Shown here: positions 27,297 through 36,187 of the stretch, piece by piece | Position numbering within the stretch: position 1 is the first letter of the stretch | Layout: every line of letters begins with the position of its first letter | Source: Candidatus Enterococcus stercoripullorum | Lineage (GTDB): Bacteria; Bacillota; Bacilli; Lactobacillales; Enterococcaceae | Direction: 5' to 3' | NCBI GenBank assembly: GCA_019120335.1 | Contig: DWVH01000006.1 | Location: 1-48,837, forward strand | DNA length: 48,837 nt | Notes under the pieces: model-generated | What the model was told of the DNA's origin: nothing | What the model saw: the letters and a program-made list of their open reading frames with translations, nothing else | The model's database searches: none | Translations under genes and position numbers: made by a program

Positions 27297-29432
27297 TTGA
27301 CAAAAAAGAATTATTTTAGCTGGGTTAACAAACGGTTAGGCTTCTTTGGCTTGTTACTTGTGTTAATGTGGTTAAAAAATATGTTGGCTTATACCTTAGA
27401 TTTCCATCTATCTTTGGAAAATGCGCTCCAACATTTCATTTTGATTATCAATCCAATCGCCACCTCACTGCTTTTGCTTTCAGTTGGCCTATATGTACGT
27501 CGCAAAAAACCGGCTTACATCACAATGATAGTTATTTATTTCATTATGACTGCCCTATTGTTTTCTAACGCTATCTATTATCGAGAGTTCACCGACTTTA
27601 TCACCATTAATACAATGTTAGGGGCTGGTAAGGTTGCGAGTGGTTTAGGCGAAAGTGCTATTAAATTATTTAGACCTTATGATATTTTGTATTGGTTAGA
27701 CTTCATTTTACTTATCTTTGCTTTAGCGACTAAGCGTATTAAGATGGATGAAACTCCAGTACGCGCACGCATGGCCTTTGCTTTTTCTACGTTAGCTGTG
27801 ATGATTTTCTCAGGTAACTTGTTCTTAGCAGAAAGCGATCGACCAGAATTATTAACACGTACCTTCTCGCGTGATTATTTAGTGAAATACCTAGGAATCA
27901 ATGCTTTCACTGCATACGATGGTGTCCAAACTTATAAAACAACGCAAGTACGCGCTCAAGCTAGTGCCACCGATATGGATGAAGTTGCCGAATATGTCAA
28001 AGGCCACTATGCCAAACCAAATGACCAATACTTTGGTTTAGCAAAAGGCCGCAATGTGATTTATATTCACTTAGAAAGTACGCAACAATTTTTAATTGAT
28101 TATAAGTTAAAAGATGAAAATGGTGTGGAACATGAAGTCATGCCATTTATCAACAGCTTATATCATAGTAATTCGACTTTCAGCTTTTCAAACTTCTTCC
28201 ATCAAGTAAAAGCTGGTAAAACGAGTGATTCTGAAACCTTATTTGAAAACTCACTTTTTGGGCTTAATCAAGGCGCACTATTCACACAATTAGGTGGGAA
28301 AAATACTTTTGAAGCAGCGCCAAATATCTTAAAACAAACGCAAGGTTATACTTCAGCAGTCTTCCATGGAAATTCCGGTACATTCTGGAATCGAAATGAA
28401 ACCTATAAACATCTCGGTTATGATTATTTCTTTGATGCTTCTTATTATAATGTAACGGAAGATAATTCATTCCAATATGGCTTAAATGACAAACCTTTCT
28501 TCCAACAATCTGTGAAGTATCTTGAACATTTGCAACAACCATTCTATACCAAGTTTATTGCCGTATCGAACCACTATCCATACTCACAATTAAGTGGGGA
28601 TGAAACAGGTTTCCCATTGGCACAAACAAAAGACGAAACGATTAACAGTTACTTCTCAACTGCCAATTATATGGATACTGCAGTTCATGAATTCTTTGAT
28701 TATCTCAAACAAAGTGGTCTTTATGATAATTCCATCATCATCCTTTATGGGGATCACTATGGAATTTCAAATGCGCGTAATAAAGAATTAGCTCAACTCC
28801 TAGGCAAAGACCGTGATACTTGGTCAAACTTTGATAACGCCCAAGTCCAACGTGTGCCTTACATGATTCACATCCCAGGTATTACTCAAGGTAAAATCAT
28901 TGATACTTATGGTGGTCAAGTCGATGCACTACCTACATTATTACATTTACTAGGTGTTGATACACAGAACTATATCCAATTAGGTCAAGACTTATTCTCA
29001 CCTGATCATAAACAACTTGTCGCCTTCCGTGATGGTGATTTTGTGACACCAAACTATACTTATTATGGTGGCGTGCTTTATGATAATAAAACCGGAGAAG
29101 AAATTACCGAACCGACTGAAGAACTCAAAAAACAAATCGATGCAGATAAAGATGCCGTATCCGATCAGTTGGCCACCTCAGATAAAATAAATAATGGGGA
29201 TTTGTTACGGTTCTATACGAAGAGTGGTTTGAAAGCTATAAACCCGGATGATTATAATTATCTGAAAAACACAGATCGTATTGAAAAAATTGAAAAAGAA
29301 CTTGGCGATAAGTCAACAAGTGTTTATAGTAAACATAATCATACAAGTACTACTGATAAGTATCAAACAAAATCTTATCAAGAACTACATCCTAAAGAAA
29401 CAAGTTCAAGTACTTCAAGTGAAAACGAATAG
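27297..29432 (+). CDS. ltaS: Lipoteichoic acid synthase, LtaS type
   Basis: Polymerises glycerol-phosphate from phosphatidylglycerol onto the glycolipid anchor of lipoteichoic acid. The 711 residues show five N-terminal membrane helices (about 15-180), a linker with a possible signal-peptidase site near AQASA (220-224), and an extracellular sulfatase-fold domain. Seen: metal Glu260 in YIHLEST, the nucleophile Thr309 in AGKTSDSE, GNSGTFWNRN and YGDHYG. The tail from about 650 is polar and ends in Ser/Thr/Glu-rich sequence. It starts at TTG after GAGGGGA. One or several LtaS paralogues may exist; this alone does not show which. Confidence 0.94.
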   Translation: MTKKNYFSWVNKRLGFFGLLLVLMWLKNMLAYTLDFHLSLENALQHFILIINPIATSLLLLSVGLYVRRKKPAYITMIVIYFIMTALLFSNAIYYREFTDFITINTMLGAGKVASGLGESAIKLFRPYDILYWLDFILLIFALATKRIKMDETPVRARMAFAFSTLAVMIFSGNLFLAESDRPELLTRTFSRDYLVKYLGINAFTAYDGVQTYKTTQVRAQASATDMDEVAEYVKGHYAKPNDQYFGLAKGRNVIYIHLESTQQFLIDYKLKDENGVEHEVMPFINSLYHSNSTFSFSNFFHQVKAGKTSDSETLFENSLFGLNQGALFTQLGGKNTFEAAPNILKQTQGYTSAVFHGNSGTFWNRNETYKHLGYDYFFDASYYNVTEDNSFQYGLNDKPFFQQSVKYLEHLQQPFYTKFIAVSNHYPYSQLSGDETGFPLAQTKDETINSYFSTANYMDTAVHEFFDYLKQSGLYDNSIIILYGDHYGISNARNKELAQLLGKDRDTWSNFDNAQVQRVPYMIHIPGITQGKIIDTYGGQVDALPTLLHLLGVDTQNYIQLGQDLFSPDHKQLVAFRDGDFVTPNYTYYGGVLYDNKTGEEITEPTEELKKQIDADKDAVSDQLATSDKINNGDLLRFYTKSGLKAINPDDYNYLKNTDRIEKIEKELGDKSTSVYSKHNHTSTTDKYQTKSYQELHPKETSSSTSSENE

Positions 29433-29442
29433 CTAACAGTAT

Positions 29443-29479
29443 AAAAGAGACTGAAAAAAATAATTCAGTCTCTTTTTTT
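29443..29479 (+). terminator. Terminator after ltaS
   Basis: Stem AGAGACTGAA/TTCAGTCTCT (29446-29455 and 29464-29473) with seven T following. Confidence 0.92.
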
Positions 29480-29564
29480 CGTACCTTATTCACAAAATGT
29501 TCATAAAAAAAGACTATAGTAATACTTAAAGAAACTCTAGACATTTTTGAAGGTAGGTGAAAGA

Positions 29565-30284
29565 TTGTTTTGGTTAAGCGTCATTAAGCGTAGTATTTAT
29601 TATCATAAAAAAGCTTTTTTAGTCATTGCGCTATTTTTTAGCTTGCTTATTTTAATGCAATGGTTCTACGCTATTTTTCAACAATATGTTCTGGCAATCT
29701 TGCAAACCATACAGCAATTTTTTGATATTTCAACTAAAGTAGAGCAGCCAACCAACCAGTGGCAAGCTCCATGTAAAGTGTTATATTTAATCGTCTTAAG
29801 TGTCCTGTTTTTCATGCTCGGTTACTTCTTATTTCGCTTACAAAGAAAACGTCAAAGGGAAAAAATATCGTGGATGAATAACGGTGGAACTGTTAGCAAT
29901 TATTTTGTCTTAATGAGTGGTGAATTACTCGTGATTTGTATTGCTGTCACACTCATGATGAGCATGATACTATTTTTATTACAAACGCTGATTTTTCCGG
30001 TGATTTTTGCCTTATGTCGCTTTTACTTAGCGGATATCCAACACTTTTCCATTAAAGAATGGATTCAAGCACCTGTACCTGCTAAAAATATTTTTCAAAT
30101 AAAAGTTCCTGAATCCGAGAATGGGTTATGGCAATTCATCCAAAATCAAATTCATTTGGAAAAAATCAGTTTGCAAATGTTGTTTAGAACTTGCTTTGTC
30201 AATAGCTTGGGACTTATCACAGTAAACAGTCTGATTTATTTCATTCAAAATCTTAAGAAAGGAAGGATGTATTTTGCCAAATAA
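29565..30284 (+). CDS. FtsX/MacB-like membrane protein, reduced
   Basis: A 239-residue membrane protein. Helices are visible near 13-33, 70-88, 110-145 and 205-222. The opening WLSVIKRSIYYHKKAF and the close YFIQNLKKGRMYF are like MacB/FtsX-type ABC permeases, but the large extracellular domain is missing and replaced by a loop of about 35 residues between helices 1 and 2. A second soluble stretch precedes the last helix. The start is TTG 29565, four bases after AGGTGA; the TTG at 29547 has no ribosome site. It overlaps the next gene by 11 bases. I know no named family; the permease reading is inference. Confidence 0.68.
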   Translation: MFWLSVIKRSIYYHKKAFLVIALFFSLLILMQWFYAIFQQYVLAILQTIQQFFDISTKVEQPTNQWQAPCKVLYLIVLSVLFFMLGYFLFRLQRKRQREKISWMNNGGTVSNYFVLMSGELLVICIAVTLMMSMILFLLQTLIFPVIFALCRFYLADIQHFSIKEWIQAPVPAKNIFQIKVPESENGLWQFIQNQIHLEKISLQMLFRTCFVNSLGLITVNSLIYFIQNLKKGRMYFAK

Positions 30285-30678
30285 TCAACTAAGCTTTCCA
30301 AATATACAAATGAGTTATGAAACAGAGAATAAACCATTTTCTAATTTCGTCCCTTTTTTATCTTTAAAAGCCCATTTAGCCATTCAACGTAAAAATCAGC
30401 AAAATGCGATTGAATGGTTGGTAAAAGAATTTCAAATAGCAGAAACCAATCTGGATGTCCTCCCTACACAAGCAGATTACCAAACCCTGATTGCTATTCA
30501 AGTCTATCAACAACTATTTATCCAACACAAAGACTGCCTCTATATTCGTGGCATCGATTATTGTACGACCTGGCAAATTCAACAACTCTTGCTAAAATTG
30601 AAACAAATCAGCCGCCATTATCATAAACAAATTATTATCCTTACACACAACCTAACTTTGCTTAATTATCATGAGTAA
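30274..30678 (+). CDS. Degenerate ABC ATPase-like protein without Walker A
   Basis: A 134-residue soluble protein that aligns by eye with the second half of LolD/MacB-type ATPases. FVPFLSLKAHLAI resembles the segment after the Q loop, LPTQADYQTLIAIQ stands where LSGGEQQRVAIAR belongs, CLYIRGID replaces the Walker B hhhhDEP, and IIILTHN keeps the H-loop His. The P-loop half is absent and Walker B acids are lost, so it cannot hydrolyse ATP. It starts at TTG after GGAAGGA and overlaps the upstream membrane gene by 11 bases. The pairing with an FtsX-like gene supports the reading. The frame is intact, so a retained pseudo-ATPase is more likely than fresh decay. Confidence 0.62.
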   Translation: MPNNQLSFPNIQMSYETENKPFSNFVPFLSLKAHLAIQRKNQQNAIEWLVKEFQIAETNLDVLPTQADYQTLIAIQVYQQLFIQHKDCLYIRGIDYCTTWQIQQLLLKLKQISRHYHKQIIILTHNLTLLNYHE

Positions 30679-30718
30679 AAAAACAGACAAGCTATCCAAA
30701 TAGCCTGTCTGTTTTTTT
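30677..30718. terminator. Bidirectional terminator
   Basis: Stem AAAAACAGACA-n-GCTA with TAGC-n-TGTCTGTTTTT, with T runs on both strands. It separates the reduced ABC pair from the convergent sensor kinase and overlaps the kinase stop codon. Confidence 0.9.
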
Positions 30719-32162
30719 ATTGCTCAATATCGACATCCGGTAAAGAGATGATAAAAGTTGTTCCTTTCCCTAACTCAGATTCAACCTGAATTTGTCCTTT
30801 ATGCAACTTCACTAACTGTTCGACAATAGAAAGTCCTAACCCAGATTCACCAAACTTCTTATTCTTTCTAGATGGATCGGCCTTGTAGTAACGATCCCAA
30901 ATATTTTTCAACTGTTCCTCAGACATGCCAATTCCAGTATCGCTTATCTTAATGATTGTTTCTAGATAACCTTTTTCTAAGCTAACCGTGATTGTACCAT
31001 TTTCCGTAAATTGAATGGCATTTTGCAATATATTTACCATTATTTGAACAAAACGGTCATAATCAGCATAAACTTCCACAGGTTGTTTGGTTTCTAAGAT
31101 CAGCTGGTCATTCACTTGTTCTGCTTTACTTTCCAATTGCGTAAATAAATTTTCAAATACTTCCGTTGCGTTAAATTTCTTAATCACCATGGAAATCTGA
31201 TTGGTACGAATCTTTTCATAATCGAGATTTTCAGCGACTAAACGAATTAAACGCTCGGTCTCATTTTTCATTAAGGCAATGGCTTTCTCTTTTTGACTTT
31301 CCGGAATTGCCCCATATGCAAAACCTTCTAACAATCCATTAATCGTCGTCAAAGGTGTACGCATTTCATGAGAAGCATCGGCCATAAATTGTTTACGCCG
31401 TTCTTCTTGTCGCTCAATTTCTTCTTGGGATTGTTTCAATGAATCAGTCATCTTATTAAAATCAGCAGCTAGTTCATCAAACTCATCACGATTATGAACC
31501 GGTAAGACAATATCAAAATGACCATTTGCAACTTCTTTAGTGGCTTTTTTCATGCGATTAATCCGACGCACTTGAAAACTTGCGTAGAAATAGCTAATGA
31601 TAAATGACACAATTCCCGAAACAATGAAGCCCTTGATTAAATTGCCAGTAAATTTATTGACCGTCTCTTCCACATTTTTCGCCGGTTGACTGACAATCAA
31701 GACCCCAAATTCATCATTTAACAAAAAAGGGACCATTTCATAGGAAGTCATATTCTCGTGACCAAAAATATCTCTTTCTAAGGTCGCTTGTTGGACTTGT
31801 CCTTGCGTGAGTTGACGCCATTGTTTTTTGGTAATCGGTAGTTCCACGGAATCATTAGTATCTGGATAGAGTACTTCTTGTTTGGAATTCACGAAGACGA
31901 AATTGACGCTTTGCTGGTTTAACACTGCTTCAGATAAATTTAAAGCATTCTGGACAATGCGATATTGACTCTGGTCGCCAGCAAAGACATTATTAAAACT
32001 TTTGGAAATTTTTTCTACCGCCTTGGCATAACCGAATAATTGTTGATAGTTATTTTGTTCGATAGTGTGTCTCGTTAATTGAATAAACGCGAATCCTGTC
32101 AAAATAAAAGTAATCGCAATGACGGTCCAAAAGGCAATTAATTGTTGATATAAATATTTCAT
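30717..32162 (-). CDS. Sensor histidine kinase
   Basis: A membrane kinase of 481 residues. TM helix about 10-30, extracellular sensor about 31-175, TM helix about 176-196, HAMP about 197-248, then the HisKA box with phospho-acceptor His265 in DASHEMRTP. The ATPase domain shows the N box NILQNAIQFT, SDTGIGMS and GLGLSIVEQLV. The ATG overlaps the stop of the response regulator by four bases. It is convergent with ltaS and the reduced ABC pair. The signal is unknown; the location next to ltaS suggests a cell-envelope theme but does not prove it. Confidence 0.9.
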   Translation of the reverse strand: MKYLYQQLIAFWTVIAITFILTGFAFIQLTRHTIEQNNYQQLFGYAKAVEKISKSFNNVFAGDQSQYRIVQNALNLSEAVLNQQSVNFVFVNSKQEVLYPDTNDSVELPITKKQWRQLTQGQVQQATLERDIFGHENMTSYEMVPFLLNDEFGVLIVSQPAKNVEETVNKFTGNLIKGFIVSGIVSFIISYFYASFQVRRINRMKKATKEVANGHFDIVLPVHNRDEFDELAADFNKMTDSLKQSQEEIERQEERRKQFMADASHEMRTPLTTINGLLEGFAYGAIPESQKEKAIALMKNETERLIRLVAENLDYEKIRTNQISMVIKKFNATEVFENLFTQLESKAEQVNDQLILETKQPVEVYADYDRFVQIMVNILQNAIQFTENGTITVSLEKGYLETIIKISDTGIGMSEEQLKNIWDRYYKADPSRKNKKFGESGLGLSIVEQLVKLHKGQIQVESELGKGTTFIISLPDVDIEQ

Positions 32163-32878
32163 GCTTCCAACCCTGTATCATCAAATTTATAGCCTACTCC
32201 CCAAACCGTTTGAATGACTTGTGGGCCAACTTTTTCAATTTTTTGACGTAATTTCTTGATATGCGCATCCACTGTTCGTTCATCGCCAAAATACTCATAA
32301 TTCCAAACTAATTCAAGAAGTTGCTCACGCGTAAAGACTTGACGTGGTTTTTTTGCCATCGTATAAAGCAAATCAAATTCTTTGGGGGTTAATCCATCAA
32401 TTGGTTTATTATTCAAATAAGCCTCGCGTGTTTTTGTATTCATTTTGAAATGTTTGGTGGTAATTTCAAAATCATCTGTCTCAGCGTTTTTTTCAACCAC
32501 TTTTTCAACTAACTCGCTCCGACGATGTAAAGCCTTGATTCTAGCGATTAAAGTAAGTGGACTAAATGGTTTCGTCACATAATCATCTGCCCCAATCTCT
32601 AGCCCAATCACTTGATCGCTTTCAGAATCACGCGCTGTGAGCATAATAATTGGCACCGTATTTGAAACCTTACGAATTTCTTTTGCTACAAGCATTCCAT
32701 CCATACTAGGTAAGTTTAAATCCAATGTGATAATATCGTATTTATCAGGTTCCGCTAAAAAAGCATCAAGTCCTTCTTTACCATCGTATTTAAACGTTGC
32801 TTCCCAGCCTTCATTGATAAAGAACATTTGCATCATTTCTGCAACAGATTCATTATCTTCAATCATTAATATTTGCAT
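32159..32878 (-). CDS. OmpR-family response regulator
   Basis: A response regulator of 239 residues with phospho-acceptor Asp53 in TLDLNLPSMDG, the KPFSPLTL region, and a C-terminal winged helix ending QTVWGVGYKFD. The start is the ATG at 32878, preceded by AGAGGTGA with a normal gap. The longest frame adds 18 residues without a ribosome site. An operon with its kinase is shown by the ATGA overlap. A TATAAT (32916-32921, minus strand) lies about 40 bases upstream with no clear -35. I cannot assign it to a named system. Confidence 0.91.
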   Translation of the reverse strand: MQILMIEDNESVAEMMQMFFINEGWEATFKYDGKEGLDAFLAEPDKYDIITLDLNLPSMDGMLVAKEIRKVSNTVPIIMLTARDSESDQVIGLEIGADDYVTKPFSPLTLIARIKALHRRSELVEKVVEKNAETDDFEITTKHFKMNTKTREAYLNNKPIDGLTPKEFDLLYTMAKKPRQVFTREQLLELVWNYEYFGDERTVDAHIKKLRQKIEKVGPQVIQTVWGVGYKFDDTGLEA

Positions 32879-33035
32879 GATTTTCACCTCTAGTATTCGT
32901 TTATTCTCTGAATTCATTATAACCCAATTCATATAAATTCGATAGTTTTCCTCACAATAATCATCCTTTATTTACCTTAAATAATGCTTAAAAGGCAATC
33001 TCTTAAAATAATATTAAACTTTTCAAGTTTTTTCT

Positions 33036-33063
33036 TTGATATTAAAAGAAGTTATGCTATACT
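33036..33063 (+). promoter_or_regulatory. ssrA promoter
   Basis: TTGATA (33036-33041), 16 bases, TATACT (33058-33063) with TGC before it, an extended -10. Transcription would start near 33070. Confidence 0.7.
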
Positions 33064-33098
33064 TTTCTTTGTAAGTGGCACCCTCTTATTTTTATTGA

Positions 33099-33459
33099 GG
33101 GGGCGTTACGGATTCGACAGGCATAGTTCGGGCCTGAATTGCGCTTCGTAGGTTACGTCTACGTTAAAACGTTACAGTTAAATATAACTGCAAAAACAAA
33201 CAATTCTTACGCTTTAGCTGCCTAAAAAACAGCGGGCGTGATCCGCTAAGCATCGCCCATGTGCTTTTCCCGGGTCTTATTCTAAGTGGGATACGTAATC
33301 AAATTCCGTCTGTTTTTGATTAAAGAGATTGTCAGACTAGTTTGTTAAGGGGCCTGTCACTCGGCATCTTCTCAAATGAACTTTAAATAGAGCCGACTAT
33401 GAGCGTAGATTTTTGGGTGGCGATATGTTTGGACGTGGGTTCGACTCCCACCGCCTCCA
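33099..33459 (+). ncRNA. ssrA: Transfer-messenger RNA (tmRNA)
   Basis: Rescues stalled ribosomes and tags their products for proteolysis. The 5' GGGGGCGTTACGGATTCGAC pairs with the 3' CGCCTCC (33452-33458), and the T arm GTGGGTTCGACTCCCAC precedes it. The tag frame at 33190-33225 reads AKTNNSYALAA and a stop. From memory enterococcal tags are AKNENNS-F/Y-ALAA, so this one is a residue shorter. CCA is not encoded. SmpB is not in this window. Confidence 0.97.
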
Positions 33460-33482
33460 TAGGTATTTTTTGAAGATGTACC

Positions 33483-33514
33483 AAAAAGCGTTGAGCAATC
33501 TCAACGCTTTTTTT
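33483..33514 (+). terminator. Terminator after ssrA (bidirectional)
   Basis: Stem AAAAAGCGTTGAG/CTCAACGCTTTTT with a four-base loop and seven T. The mirror A run may also serve the convergent GDPD gene. Confidence 0.92.
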
Positions 33515-33530
33515 CTTTATATACAAGATT

Positions 33531-33567
33531 AGAGCGTCTCAACACTATTAGAAGAAACGCTCTTTTT
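33531..33567. terminator. Second hairpin between ssrA and the GDPD gene
   Basis: AGAGCGT pairs with ACGCTCT across a loop of about 20 bases, followed on the plus strand by five T. The T tract favours the plus strand, so it may be a back-up terminator for ssrA. Confidence 0.5.
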
Positions 33568-33573
33568 GTATGA

Positions 33574-35571
33574 CTAATCATCTGTTGTGATATAATCCAC
33601 GCCCATTTGTTCCATTTGCCAATATTGACTTGCAGGGACAGTCCAGGCACCAACCTGTAAGCCAGCAGCTTTGGCTTGGACTACCTTTTCATAAGTTAGA
33701 TTTTGCCATTTAATATTTAAACCAGCTCGCGTTCCTAAGTGTTTGGCTTTTTTGATATTACCTGCCGTGATATCTTTATCCAAATACATCACCGCAGCTT
33801 CAGGCATCAATTGTTTTATTACTTTTAATGGCTCATAATAAAACGAAATAAATCTAGCAGTCAACCCAAAACCGGCTTCGCGCACCATTTGCACCAAATT
33901 TTGATAAGCAGCCTCATTTATTTCTTTATCCTTAATCTCAATGACCGGAATTTTTTGCTTACTTTGACAGATTGCTAAAAATTCTGCCAGTGTCGGAATT
34001 TTTAACTCCGCAGATACATAGCGCTGCTCACCAATACCAATTAAACGAAATTGAAGAAGTTGTTGGTAAGTAAATAAGCCCAATTTTCCACTACCGTTAC
34101 TTGTACGCTCTAAAGAATCATCGTGCATAATCACCCACTGTTGATCGGCCGTTAAATGAATATCTGTCTCAATCGCTTCATATTTTGTTTGCTTAAAAGC
34201 TGGCAATGAATTTTCCGGTGCATATTGATGATTACCCCGATGATTGACATACATAGCCACTCGATTTTTCGATACCTTATCTTTCATTTCGCCCATCCTT
34301 TGTGTTCCAGTTTGGTCTATCTCAACATCTACTAGACTATCAATTTCCTTGCCATCAAAATGAACTTTGCGCGTATCAATCATCACTTCAAAAATTCCTT
34401 GTTGATTTGGTGAATCGACTGTATACCACTGCAAGTCATCTTGATTGCCTCTAGCCGTCCACACTGCAAAACGCGCTTGCAAAATACGCTCATTCTTATT
34501 TAACTTTAATTGTAGCGCATAAATACCACGTGGCCCATCTATTTTCTTCATTTTGTAACTAATGGTTTTTAAAATATATTTAGGAATGAAAAATTGCTTG
34601 CTAATGAAACTAACTTGCGACTGAGTTGGCGTATTTCTTTGAATATAGCCAGTATAGTAACCCGTCTCATAGCGATTATGATCATGGTTCGTAAAATATA
34701 AAGATAAATGCTTTGGTCCTGTTTGTGTTAATGGATAATTTTTGACATCATCCAAGCCATTTGCCTGACTAAACATCGCTATTTGATAAGAAACATTTTT
34801 TAATAATGGATAAGTAAAGTTGAAATCCATCTGAATCTTTCCATCATCAATCTTCGTATAGTCAAAATACATACTCTCAATGCTGTTTTGTTTTTGATGT
34901 TCAAAATCAGCTAAATAAAAATCTGTTAAATGATGCACCATGAATTCATGTTTTTGTGATTTTCTTTCGCTGTGAACAAATTTTTTCAATCGTTTCTCTT
35001 TCATCAAATGCATTGGTTGAGGAGAAGCTAACTGTAGGCTCGGGTATAATAATTGCTTAGGTTGATGATAATTTTTTGCTTTGAAATGATCTTGAATTGG
35101 AAAATATTCATATTCCATCAACATTCCTGAAAGCAAAACGCCTTGGCGCCATTTTGTTTTGGGCCGCTGAGAAAAAAATTCTGTTTGAATATAATAAGTC
35201 GTATCAGATAATTTCCTAGCTGGAATTTCGTAATAGTCTTTACTATTTTTTTGATAAAAGACCATTGAAACAAAACGACTTTGCTGACTAACGGGGATTT
35301 CGATATAACTTTCAAAATAGCCATTTTTAGATTGTGACTGATGATTATAGACTTTCACCGCTTGATTAGCTAAACCATCCATTTGATTCGTATTTGCTAA
35401 ACCTAGCTGATGTGCTAATTGAGGAATCATCGCATCTGGTTTTGTTTTAAAAACATGCTCTTCTTTAGGTGGATGTAAAGCATGATAAATATCATCTGCA
35501 TAACAATAGATAAGCATGCCGATTAGGATAATAGCAAGCGTCACACCACTGATAATTTTTTTATTTTTCAT
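33574..35571 (-). CDS. Membrane-anchored glycerophosphodiester phosphodiesterase with GBS_Bsp-like repeats
   Basis: A 665-residue protein with one N-terminal membrane helix (about 4-25) and the rest probably outside. Residues about 444-665 are a GDPD domain: NHRGN, the metal Glu/Asp in ETDIHLT, the catalytic His in IMHDDSLERT, and IPVIEIKD. The middle holds two segments that look like GBS_Bsp-like repeats: AMFSQANGLDDV...HDHNRYETGYYTGYI (about 265-310) and AVWTARGNQDDLQWYT onward (about 368-412). GDPD enzymes hydrolyse glycerophosphodiesters, possibly lipoteichoic acid fragments here. The start is ATG 35571; the GTG at 35595 lies at the predicted transcription start. Confidence 0.85.
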   Translation of the reverse strand: MKNKKIISGVTLAIILIGMLIYCYADDIYHALHPPKEEHVFKTKPDAMIPQLAHQLGLANTNQMDGLANQAVKVYNHQSQSKNGYFESYIEIPVSQQSRFVSMVFYQKNSKDYYEIPARKLSDTTYYIQTEFFSQRPKTKWRQGVLLSGMLMEYEYFPIQDHFKAKNYHQPKQLLYPSLQLASPQPMHLMKEKRLKKFVHSERKSQKHEFMVHHLTDFYLADFEHQKQNSIESMYFDYTKIDDGKIQMDFNFTYPLLKNVSYQIAMFSQANGLDDVKNYPLTQTGPKHLSLYFTNHDHNRYETGYYTGYIQRNTPTQSQVSFISKQFFIPKYILKTISYKMKKIDGPRGIYALQLKLNKNERILQARFAVWTARGNQDDLQWYTVDSPNQQGIFEVMIDTRKVHFDGKEIDSLVDVEIDQTGTQRMGEMKDKVSKNRVAMYVNHRGNHQYAPENSLPAFKQTKYEAIETDIHLTADQQWVIMHDDSLERTSNGSGKLGLFTYQQLLQFRLIGIGEQRYVSAELKIPTLAEFLAICQSKQKIPVIEIKDKEINEAAYQNLVQMVREAGFGLTARFISFYYEPLKVIKQLMPEAAVMYLDKDITAGNIKKAKHLGTRAGLNIKWQNLTYEKVVQAKAAGLQVGAWTVPASQYWQMEQMGVDYITTDD

Positions 35572-35603
35572 GATTTGATACCATCTTTTCTTCACTATGA
35601 ATC

Positions 35604-35632
35604 AGTATAAAACTTTCCAAATGGTATGTGAA
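35604..35632 (-). promoter_or_regulatory. Promoter of the GDPD gene
   Basis: Minus strand TTCACA (35627-35632), 17 bases, TATACT (35604-35609). Confidence 0.7.
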
Positions 35633-35660
35633 TAGATGTTATTTCATTCTAAACAAATCT

Positions 35661-35706
35661 TAATAAAATAAACGGCCTCTTCTCTAAAATTTAGAAAAGA
35701 AGCCGC
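35661..35706 (-). terminator. Terminator after the methionine sulfoxide reductase
   Basis: Long stem CGGCTTCTTTTCTAAA with TTTAGAGAAGAGGCCG (one mismatch), followed on the minus strand by a T-rich tail. Confidence 0.85.
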
Positions 35707-35719
35707 TTTGAAGCTTTCA

Positions 35720-36187
35720 TTATAAACTGTCTAAAAGAATCGCGACATATTGTTCTAAAAATTCTTGATCGATTTCATCATACATCCCAATTTTAGAACT
35801 ATCGATATCCAGTACACCGATTAATTTGCCGTCTTTAACCATTGGCACGACAATTTCAGACATTGCTGCAGAATCACAAGAAATATAATTCTCATGCTCT
35901 TTGACATTAGGGACGATTAATGTTTCTTCCTTTTGCGCAGATTCTCCACAAACACCTTTGCCCATTTGAATTCTCGTACAAGAAACTTTCCCTTGAAATG
36001 GTCCTAAAATTAATTCTTGTCCATCAAAAAGATAATAACCGGCAAATACCGTTTCTTTTAATGTTTCATTTAATAAAGCGGATGAATTACTCAAATTTGC
36101 AATCCAATTACTTTCAATCTCTAATAAGCCCTTTTGTTGAAGCATTAATAACTCATAGGCTTCACGTTTTTCTTCTTTTGACCACAT
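35720..36187 (-). CDS. Free methionine-R-sulfoxide reductase (GAF type)
   Basis: Reduces free methionine-R-sulfoxide after oxidative damage. The 155-residue GAF domain has the diagnostic cysteines C70, C80 and C104 in the spacing C-x9-C-x23-C found in E. coli fRMsr (C84, C94, C118). The flanking motifs are [26 protein letters not shown] and IGVLDIDSS. The ATG at 36187 has AAAGGGG eight bases before. The frame stays open for 52 codons further upstream, but no ribosome site or conserved sequence supports that part. Thioredoxin would be the electron donor. Confidence 0.93.
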   Translation of the reverse strand: MWSKEEKREAYELLMLQQKGLLEIESNWIANLSNSSALLNETLKETVFAGYYLFDGQELILGPFQGKVSCTRIQMGKGVCGESAQKEETLIVPNVKEHENYISCDSAAMSEIVVPMVKDGKLIGVLDIDSSKIGMYDEIDQEFLEQYVAILLDSL

